Shown: piece after piece, positions 58,199-64,000 of the stretch
How positions within the stretch are numbered: the stretch's first letter is position 1
Layout: every line of letters begins with the position of its first letter
Source: Aeromonas sp. RU39B
Lineage (GTDB): Bacteria > Pseudomonadota > Gammaproteobacteria > Enterobacterales > Aeromonadaceae
Reading direction: 5' to 3'
Assembly (NCBI RefSeq): GCF_900156095.1
Contig: NZ_FTMJ01000009.1
Span: 62,001 to 126,000 of the forward strand
DNA length: 64,000 nucleotides
The notes under the pieces: generated by a model
Databases searched by the model: none
The model's input: only the letters and a program-made list of their open reading frames with translations
What the model was told of the DNA's origin: nothing
Position numbers and translations under genes: made by a program

Positions 58199-59557
58199 TT
58201 ATTTGCGAACCAGTACGACCTGTCCGGTGTAACTGGAGGCCATGACCGACAAGGTGCTGCGTGCCACCTGGGTGGCGCTGAGCAGCGTTTCGCTCGGCTC
58301 GATACCAAAGTTGCTGCGCCGCATCGGGGTGTCGGTGCGCTCGGGGTTGATGCAATTGACCCGCACCTGATTGCCGAGCCACTCCTCGGAAAGGGCCTGG
58401 GTCAGATTGACAATGGCCGCCTTGCTGGAGGAGTAGAGGCTGTAGCCGGCCCGGCCACGGGTGAAGGAGCTGGAGGTGAAGTTGACCAGCATGCCGCGCG
58501 ATGCTCTCAAGTGCTCGAAGGCGGCGCGGGCGACGTTGATGGCTCCGGTGTAGTTAACCCCGCAACTGGCCGCCACTTCGTGGTCTGATACAAACGAGAG
58601 CGGCTTTTTGATCAGCACACCGGCGGTGTTGATGATGTAGTCGATGCGTTTTTCACTGTGGTTGACCGAGGCCAACGCCTCCTGCACGGCCTGATAGGCG
58701 GTGATATCGCAGCCATTGCCACGGCTAAAGGCGTAGACGTTGGCGCCAACCTCGCGGCACTGCGCCACCAGTGCGGCACCGATACCGCTACTGCCTCCGA
58801 AGATGACCACCACTTTATCGGCTAACGAGCGCTCCAGATGCTCATGATCGGCACTTTCGTGCTCAATCAACCCATCTTTGATGAAGTTGTCCGCCAGATA
58901 GAGATCCTGCTGGTGAGTGATCTTGAAGTTCTGCTCTTCACCTTTGACCACATATACCGGCTCACTGGGCAGGTATTTCAGCACGATACCGCAATCGTCC
59001 GACGCTACTTTTTCCGGGTCTTCCATAAAGCGCTGGTAGGCACTGCGGATCACCGATTTGCGAAAGGCCTGGGGCGTTTGGCCGCGGGCCAACATACGAC
59101 GATCCGGAATCGACATGATCTTGTCGCCACGAATCTTGACGATGGTGTCGGTGGGATCGACCACCACATCCACGGCGCCCCATTGCTCAAGGGCGGTGAC
59201 ACAATCCTGAATAATGCGCTGGGAGACAAACGGGCGAACGGCGTCATGGAAGATCAGGTTGCACTCATCCACCTCGCTGGCCTGAATCGCTGACCAGGAG
59301 GAGTCATAGCGCTCGCGGCCGCCGCTGATCACTTTGCTCACCTTGCTAAAGTGATGGTCAGTGACCAGCTCGAACACCATATCGAGGTATTCCTGGTTGG
59401 TCACGATGATGATCTCGTCGATGCAGGTGGCTTTCTGGAACGCGTCGAGCGTGTAACAGATGACCGGTTTACCCGCCAGCTTGATGAACTGTTTGGGCAT
59501 GGCCGCCCCGAAACGGGTGCCGGAACCGGCGGCGAGAATAACGGCAATATTTTTCAT
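58199..59557 (-). CDS. Fused IspD-like cytidylyltransferase and SDR reductase (Bcs1-like)
   Basis: Two-domain enzyme resembling Haemophilus Bcs1/Acs1, which makes CDP-ribitol from ribulose 5-phosphate, NADPH and CTP. Residues 1-230 are an IspD/TarI-type cytidylyltransferase (LAAGSGTRFGAAMPKQF; RPFVSQRIIQD). Residues about 245-452 are an SDR with GGSSGIG (254-260) and catalytic YSSSK (375-379). The gene is thus not plain ispD; the fused reductase points to polyol-phosphate activation. It heads the minus-strand pair with the TagB/TagF-like gene. No ops/JUMPstart element is seen upstream. Confidence 0.85.
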   Translation of the reverse strand: MKNIAVILAAGSGTRFGAAMPKQFIKLAGKPVICYTLDAFQKATCIDEIIIVTNQEYLDMVFELVTDHHFSKVSKVISGGRERYDSSWSAIQASEVDECNLIFHDAVRPFVSQRIIQDCVTALEQWGAVDVVVDPTDTIVKIRGDKIMSIPDRRMLARGQTPQAFRKSVIRSAYQRFMEDPEKVASDDCGIVLKYLPSEPVYVVKGEEQNFKITHQQDLYLADNFIKDGLIEHESADHEHLERSLADKVVVIFGGSSGIGAALVAQCREVGANVYAFSRGNGCDITAYQAVQEALASVNHSEKRIDYIINTAGVLIKKPLSFVSDHEVAASCGVNYTGAINVARAAFEHLRASRGMLVNFTSSSFTRGRAGYSLYSSSKAAIVNLTQALSEEWLGNQVRVNCINPERTDTPMRRSNFGIEPSETLLSATQVARSTLSVMASSYTGQVVLVRK

Positions 59558-59770
59558 CTGGTGTGCCCCATCCACGGGTTCTGCCGGTCGGTGCAAACCT
59601 TGGCCGGGAGAGGCGCTTGGTCGATCACTGCAACTGACAAAGGCAATCGGATCTTTGTGATGCACAGCGACCAGTCACGCTGAAAAATTGAAAAGGGCGG
59701 GGGCTTTTTCTGAGGATTTCGGACCGGTTGTATTGATCCTGTTGTACATCAATCGGTTAGGCTTGGTTAT

Positions 59771-59793
59771 AAAAACGGGGCCTGGCGGCCCCG
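59771..59793 (-). terminator. Terminator of ovoA
   Basis: On the minus strand CGGGGCC-GCCA-GGCCCCG (59793-59787 and 59782-59776) is followed by TTTTTAT. Confidence 0.85.
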
Positions 59794-59799
59794 CTCTGG

Positions 59800-61947
59800 T
59801 TAATTGCGTTTGCGCCAGACGGTGAGCTGGGCCACGGTATGCTGGTATTTGCGGGCGGTTTCGCGAATCACGAAGGGGATGTCGCGTGGCTGGGCAATCT
59901 CTTCAAACTGACTGCCGAGCAGGCGCTGCAACGCCTGATGGGTAGTCAGCGCCTCGCCGTTTTCACGAATGCCGCCGAGCCAGTGCGCCTTGGGGGTAAA
60001 CTCCTCTAGCCAGGTGTAGGGGCTGGTGAGCAGCAAGATGCCACCCGGTCGCAGCCGGTTACCAATGTCTTGTAGGAAGCGCGCCGGTTCACGCAGACGG
60101 TCGAGCAGATTGGCGGCCAGCACCAGGTCATAATCGGCATATTTGGGCTTGAGGTTGCAGGCATCCCCTTGGCTAAAGTGAATGCGGCTGGTTGGTTCCA
60201 GATCGTGATCGGCCAGCCGCGCTTCACGATACTCCACCAACTCCCCTTCGGTCGGCACCGCATAGCGGAAGCTCTCCTGCCGGGTCAGGGCCAATGCCAC
60301 ATCGATAAAGCGCGCCGAGTAATCGACCCCATCCACATGGGCGAAGTAGCGCGCCAGCTCGAAGCTGGCCCGGCCGACGGCGCAGCCGATATCAAGCGCC
60401 CGGCCATGCTGCGCGGCGCTGTCGGCCGCAATCCGTGCCAGCGTCTGTCCGAAGTTGGCGACGCCAAAGTGGCGCGGTCCGTAGTGGAAATCCAGGTATT
60501 GGGCGACCAGGGTGTCGGTTTCATACGGGTTGACGCTCTGCGGCTCCTGATAATCGGAAACCAGATAGCGAAAACCGGCATGCTGGAAGAAGTGGCGACG
60601 AAACGCATAGCGTGACGAGCGGATAGCTTCGTTACCGGTACTGATCCAGCTGCCGCCCTTCATCAGATTGTGTTTGCCATCGAAGGTGGGAGTGGAGAAG
60701 TCATCGTAGAGCGGATGCACTTTGAACCCCTCGAAGCCATCAATCGGGGTGCTGGTCCACTGCCAAACATTGCCGATCAGATCGTAAAATTCACCGCTGG
60801 CAAACAGATCGACCGGGCAAGAGGAGGCCCAATACTCCAGATTGATGTTGCCGGGGGCCTGTGGCCAGTGCGGCTGATCCGCCGCGATGCGGCTGCGCAG
60901 ATGCTGCCACTGCGCCTCGCTCGGCAACTGAACCGACTCTCCAGTGATCTCGCGTTTCCAGCGGCAGAAAGCGGCGGCCTCCAGTTGGTTGACCTCAACC
61001 GGCCAGTCCCACGGCATGGGCACCTCATGGGTCATCAGGCGTAGCTGCAATGAGTCCGGCTGGTCAGCGTGACCCACCCAGAAGGTGGGCATGACCGCCT
61101 TGGCAAAGCTGCGCCAGCCCCACCCCTCGTCATCCCAGAAGCGGCGTTGGTGATAACCACCGGCTGCCACAAACTCGAAAAACTCGGCATTACTCACCAG
61201 CAGTTGACTGGCCTGAAACGGCGCCAGTTCGACCCGCCGCTGGCCATATTCGTTGTCCCAGCCATAGGTGTCGTCGCACTTGCCAAGTTCCACCCCGCCG
61301 CCAGCTACTGGCAGCAGGCGATTGGCCGGAACCGAATGACGGTCTTGGCGCGCCTGCGGACAGATTGGCCAAGCTGGTTGTGGCTGCACCCAATCAAGCG
61401 GCAGCTGGCGGATCAAGACGCTGGAGGTCTCGAGGTGAATCCGCTCGTGTTCGATGCCCATCAGAATCGCCCACACCGGGCTCTCCCAGCGGATGGGCAG
61501 CTCCATCGGCATGTTGTCGATAAAGGCAATGACCCGTGCCCGCACCTGCTGACGGTAATCGCGCAGTGCTGCCACGCTTGGCCAGTCGTAGTTGCGCTCG
61601 TCCAGATCATCCCAGCTCATCTCATCGACCCCGATCGCCACCATGGCCTCAATGCGGGCGTCGATACGTTTATCAATCAGGCGGCCAGCCATCAGTTTGT
61701 TGATGAAAAAGGCCGCCGTGTGGCCGTAGTAGAAGATCAGCGGGTGGCGCAGGCGGATCGCCTTGATAAACCAGGCGCGCTGGTCGGCCAGGCAGTCGAA
61801 CAACTGCTCGTAGAGATCGAAGGTTTGGGTGAAGTAATCGAGCAGCTCGCGGCGTTTTTGTTCGGGGTCGTTACCATGCAGCAGCAAGGTGCGGGTCGGT
61901 GCAGACAATCCGGGGGCTCTGCTGCGCAGGGAGTAGGCGGAAGTCAC
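59800..61947 (-). CDS. ovoA: Ovothiol synthase OvoA
   Basis: OvoA couples cysteine to histidine with O2 to give the sulfoxide precursor of ovothiol A, and its C-terminal part methylates 4-mercaptohistidine. The 715-residue protein has a DinB-like iron domain with His76 and HERIHLE (His167 and His171). A formylglycine-enzyme-like middle domain follows (PSEAQWQHLRSRI; GNVWQWTS; KGGSWISTGNEAIRSSRYAF), then a SAM methyltransferase domain (ALDIGCAVGRASFELA). The GTG at 61947 is 8 bases after AAGGAG; a GTG at 61953 is too close. The long form with the fused methyltransferase supports OvoA rather than EgtB. Confidence 0.93.
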   Translation of the reverse strand: MTSAYSLRSRAPGLSAPTRTLLLHGNDPEQKRRELLDYFTQTFDLYEQLFDCLADQRAWFIKAIRLRHPLIFYYGHTAAFFINKLMAGRLIDKRIDARIEAMVAIGVDEMSWDDLDERNYDWPSVAALRDYRQQVRARVIAFIDNMPMELPIRWESPVWAILMGIEHERIHLETSSVLIRQLPLDWVQPQPAWPICPQARQDRHSVPANRLLPVAGGGVELGKCDDTYGWDNEYGQRRVELAPFQASQLLVSNAEFFEFVAAGGYHQRRFWDDEGWGWRSFAKAVMPTFWVGHADQPDSLQLRLMTHEVPMPWDWPVEVNQLEAAAFCRWKREITGESVQLPSEAQWQHLRSRIAADQPHWPQAPGNINLEYWASSCPVDLFASGEFYDLIGNVWQWTSTPIDGFEGFKVHPLYDDFSTPTFDGKHNLMKGGSWISTGNEAIRSSRYAFRRHFFQHAGFRYLVSDYQEPQSVNPYETDTLVAQYLDFHYGPRHFGVANFGQTLARIAADSAAQHGRALDIGCAVGRASFELARYFAHVDGVDYSARFIDVALALTRQESFRYAVPTEGELVEYREARLADHDLEPTSRIHFSQGDACNLKPKYADYDLVLAANLLDRLREPARFLQDIGNRLRPGGILLLTSPYTWLEEFTPKAHWLGGIRENGEALTTHQALQRLLGSQFEEIAQPRDIPFVIRETARKYQHTVAQLTVWRKRN

Positions 61948-62210
61948 GGGCACGGCTCCTTATGCGTGAAGTGATGAATCCACTCTATACGGCGCGAGTG
62001 ACGTTATTGGGTCAGTGGTATACAGCCGGAACCTGATTCGTGGGGCAGAAACAGGCGTAATGCAGAGCGGCTGTAAAAATAAAACTCTTTAAAATCAATT
62101 TACTGTGAGTTTTTTGAAAATTTTTTGCGAAATCAGTTTCAGTTTATCGCCAAGGTCGTCGCTTTGACCATACGGTTTTCTACTTAATGGATTCGCAAGC
62201 GGGAGTGCAT
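61948..62210. other. Divergent AT-rich control region of ovoA and fliM
   Basis: About 260 bases, notably AT-rich between 62070 and 62160. It holds TTGACC at 62164-62169 and a GG-N10-GC match near 62030-62045 that is a poor sigma-54 site. I see no convincing flagellar class promoter. Confidence 0.45.
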
Positions 62211-63092
62211 ATGTTCAAAAAGGGACGTTCGGGCACCCACGAGCCAAGAATGTGGCAAGGTGCCGAAGCCGATCGGTTCCCGGTCATGGATCTCCTGCAG
62301 GTGGAAGGATCCGCTCACGAGCAGTTGCGCCACGTTAATGCCCAGCGACGCAGCTTTGCCTCCCTGTGCGGTAACTGCATGGGCGTGCTGTTCAATGGCC
62401 ACGCTTGCCACCTGTCGCTGGCCCCCTTCGCTGCGTGTGAAGCGCCGGGCATCGAAGAGAGTAGTGCTCAAGACATCTGGTTACTGGCGACCGGGGAACA
62501 ACCCCATGCTGGCCGCCAGCCACAGGCTCTGCTGCAAATCGAACACCTGGAACTGTTCCGCTTGGCGGTACTGTTCTTTGGTGGCCGTCCGCTCGGTACC
62601 GAGCGTGAAAATACCAAGCGCTCTCCCACCGATGCCGAAATTCGTCTGCTGCAGCGTCTGCTGCAGCATCAACTCGACATTCTTTCCTCATTGCTTGGCT
62701 GGGACGAGCAAAGCTGGGACGTGGGCACTGGCGCTGCGGATCAGCTGCCGGAAGTGGGACGCTGGTTGTGGACCCGGGTTGAAATGAACCTCGGTGAACA
62801 CAAGGTCGTCTGGCGCCTCTATTGGCCACTGCTGGCCGACAGCAACGATATCCCGGTCGAGAAACTCGACGCCGATCTGCAACTGGCGGTGCATCAGGTC
62901 CCAGTGCGTTTGCAGGTCGTTATGCAGCAGTGGAACATGAATCTGGCTGAGGTGAGCGAACTCACGGTCGGGGACACGCTGAGCCTCGATCTGAGCGAAC
63001 CGCTGCCGGCTCGTCTCGGCGCGCAAACCTGTCTGCGCGGCAATATCGCCGAACATCAGGGCAATCTGGTGTTTCAGGTCACTGACCTGTGA
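62211..63092 (+). CDS. fliM: Flagellar motor switch protein FliM (lateral-type)
   Basis: C-ring component of a flagellar motor. The 293-residue protein ends with a SpoA/FliN-like domain (VHQVPVRLQVVMQQWNMNLA; LTVGDTLSLDL). The middle part resembles the FliM CheC-like core weakly. The N-terminus (MFKKGRSGTHEPRMWQG) lacks the LSQxEIDALL motif by which polar FliM binds phospho-CheY. The ATG at 62211 is preceded by GGGAG; one at 62187 has no ribosome site. The fliM-fliN-fliP order matches the start of the Aeromonas lateral flagellar cluster. Confidence 0.85.
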   Translation: MFKKGRSGTHEPRMWQGAEADRFPVMDLLQVEGSAHEQLRHVNAQRRSFASLCGNCMGVLFNGHACHLSLAPFAACEAPGIEESSAQDIWLLATGEQPHAGRQPQALLQIEHLELFRLAVLFFGGRPLGTERENTKRSPTDAEIRLLQRLLQHQLDILSSLLGWDEQSWDVGTGAADQLPEVGRWLWTRVEMNLGEHKVVWRLYWPLLADSNDIPVEKLDADLQLAVHQVPVRLQVVMQQWNMNLAEVSELTVGDTLSLDLSEPLPARLGAQTCLRGNIAEHQGNLVFQVTDL

Positions 63093-63111
63093 TTGTTAAG
63101 GATGAATGTGA

Positions 63112-63486
63112 ATGAAACAGAATGATGAGTCGCTGATGGATCTGGGGTTGGATGGACTGGATGGCCTGTTCGAGAAACAGGACGAGGTCGATCTCTCCAA
63201 TGCGGCGGCCACTAACGGCAGCCGCAACCGCGATCTGCGCTTTTTCCGTCAGATCCCGGTCAAGGTGACCTTGGAAGTGGCCAGTACCGAACTGCCGCTC
63301 GGCGAACTGATGCAGGCTGGTAAAGGGACCGTGCTGGCCCTCGACAAACAGGCAGGCGCTCCGCTGGATGTGCGGGTTAACGGCCATCTGCTGGCACGTG
63401 GCGAAGTGGTGCTGGTCAATGGCAAATACGGTCTGCGTCTGACCGAGATTGTGGACGAGCAACTGCTGGATGACCTGGATGCTTAA
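63112..63486 (+). CDS. fliN: Flagellar motor switch protein FliN (lateral-type)
   Basis: C-ring base protein. The 124-residue product has an acidic N-terminus (MKQNDESLMDLGLDGLDGLF) and a C-terminal SpoA domain (FFRQIPVKVTLEVASTELPL; GQ-less loop GHLLARGEVVLVNGKYGLRL). AAGGA lies nine bases before the ATG at 63112. Its last 8 bases overlap the start of fliP. Function by family and position. Confidence 0.92.
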   Translation: MKQNDESLMDLGLDGLDGLFEKQDEVDLSNAAATNGSRNRDLRFFRQIPVKVTLEVASTELPLGELMQAGKGTVLALDKQAGAPLDVRVNGHLLARGEVVLVNGKYGLRLTEIVDEQLLDDLDA

Positions 63487-64000
63487 CCGGGTTGCCCACC
63501 GGCTTGGCCGGTGGTTGCCGTTACTGGCTCTGTTGCTACTGGCAGTGCCGAGTCAGGCGGCGGATGTGTCGCTGTTCTCGGTATCACCCGGTGCCGATGG
63601 TGGGCAGGACTACCACGTCAAACTGCAGATCCTGTTCTTCATGACCTTGCTCGGCTTGCTGCCGAGCTTGTTGCTGATGATGACCAGCTTTACCCGCATC
63701 ATCATCGTGCTGGCGATTTTGCGTCAGGCGCTGGGTCTGCAGTCGAGCCCGCCGAACCGGGTATTGCTCGGGATTGCACTGGCGTTGACCCTGCTCATCA
63801 TGCGTCCGGTCTGGCAGCAGGTATACACCGAGGCGTTTGTTCCTTATGACCAAGGGACCATGACGCTGTCGGCCGCCATTGAAAAGGCGGAAGTGCCGCT
63901 ACGCCGTTTTATGCTGACTCAGACCCGTGAAAACGACCTGGAACAGGTGCTGCGCATCGCTCAGGAGCCGCTGACCCTGAAGCCGGATGAGGTGCCGTTT
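63479..64000 (+). CDS. fliP: Flagellar export apparatus protein FliP, partial
   Basis: FliP is a core component of the type III flagellar export gate. The first 174 codons are present; the gene continues past the right edge. It starts MLNRVAHRLGRWLPLLALLL (signal peptide) and contains the family motif MMTSFTRIIIVLAILRQALG followed by SSPPNRVLLGIALALTLLIM. The ATG at 63479 overlaps the fliN stop by 8 bases. The sequence is in frame to the last base. Confidence 0.95.
   Translation, partial: MLNRVAHRLGRWLPLLALLLLAVPSQAADVSLFSVSPGADGGQDYHVKLQILFFMTLLGLLPSLLLMMTSFTRIIIVLAILRQALGLQSSPPNRVLLGIALALTLLIMRPVWQQVYTEAFVPYDQGTMTLSAAIEKAEVPLRRFMLTQTRENDLEQVLRIAQEPLTLKPDEVPF

Noticed and set aside
59558..59799. 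ops/JUMPstart element ahead of the CDP-polyol operon
   Set aside because: No GGCGGTAG-type sequence is present in the gap.
62028..62045. Possible sigma-54 promoter (GG-N10-GC) before fliM
   Set aside because: Only the GG and GC dinucleotides match; the rest differs from TGGCAC-N5-TTGC.

Overview
The window is about 64 kb of gene-dense, GC-rich chromosome from a gammaproteobacterium, most likely Aeromonas (inference). The basis is E. coli-like housekeeping neighbourhoods (rhlB-trxA-rho, ubiD-fre, coaBC-dut-slmA, radC-rpmBG-mutM-coaD, ilvY/ilvC) combined with a polyamine operon in the Pseudomonas spu order, ovoA, and a fliM-fliN-fliP start that looks like a lateral flagellar cluster. I see no insertion sequence, prophage, CRISPR array, integrase or rRNA. 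There is one tRNA, tRNA-Pro(CGG).

Layout. 1-6.9 kb: gppA (cut by the left edge), rhlB, trxA, rho with a C-rich leader, an exported unknown protein, ubiD and fre. 7-10 kb: a PAS-GGDEF protein, ubiK, mscS and slmA. 10-15.2 kb: dut, coaBC, radC, rpmB-rpmG with a structured leader, a small membrane protein, mutM and coaD. 15.3-17.2 kb: two LPS-core-type glycosyltransferases (GT9 and WaaE-like). 17.2-26 kb, mostly minus strand: malZ translationally coupled to an HDOD protein, hslJ, an Hsp70-like yegD, ldhA, an SDR, creA, an Mpo1-like membrane protein, a periplasmic-binding-like protein and a DksA-like zinc-finger protein. An orphan terminator at about 20.1 kb marks a candidate small RNA.

26.4-34.6 kb is a polyamine uptake and catabolism operon: glutamylpolyamine synthetase, aminotransferase, two tandem substrate-binding proteins, ATPase and two permeases. 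Stem-loops lie between the early cistrons. One binding protein has Phe and the other Trp at a specificity position, as in the putrescine/spermidine receptor pair SpuD/SpuE. Next come tRNA-Pro, LysR and RhtB-type genes, a WYL regulator with a cluster of TGCGACA operators, and kefG-kefB-sirB2 joined by ATGA overlaps. After these are an exported S9 oligopeptidase, tusA-ridA, two very small genes with strong Shine-Dalgarno sites, ilvY/ilvC, a GNAT protein and a YfeH-type transporter.

48.8-54.3 kb is a Cu/Ag efflux operon (small membrane protein, cusB, cusA, cusF) behind a textbook MerR-family promoter: 19-bp spacer with a CueR-like dyad. CusB carries a fused CusF-like domain with the complete His-Trp-Met-Met site, while the free CusF has Met in place of Trp. 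An EbgR-like regulator with three ACCGGT sites follows. 56-59.6 kb holds a small surface-polymer cassette: a TylF-type methyltransferase, a TagB/TagF-type polyol-phosphate transferase and a fused IspD-SDR enzyme resembling Haemophilus Bcs1 (CDP-ribitol synthesis). This is teichoic-acid-like chemistry in a Gram-negative and, with the candidate sRNA, is the least ordinary part of the window. ovoA (ovothiol synthesis) and the flagellar switch/export genes fliM, fliN and fliP (cut by the right edge) close the window.
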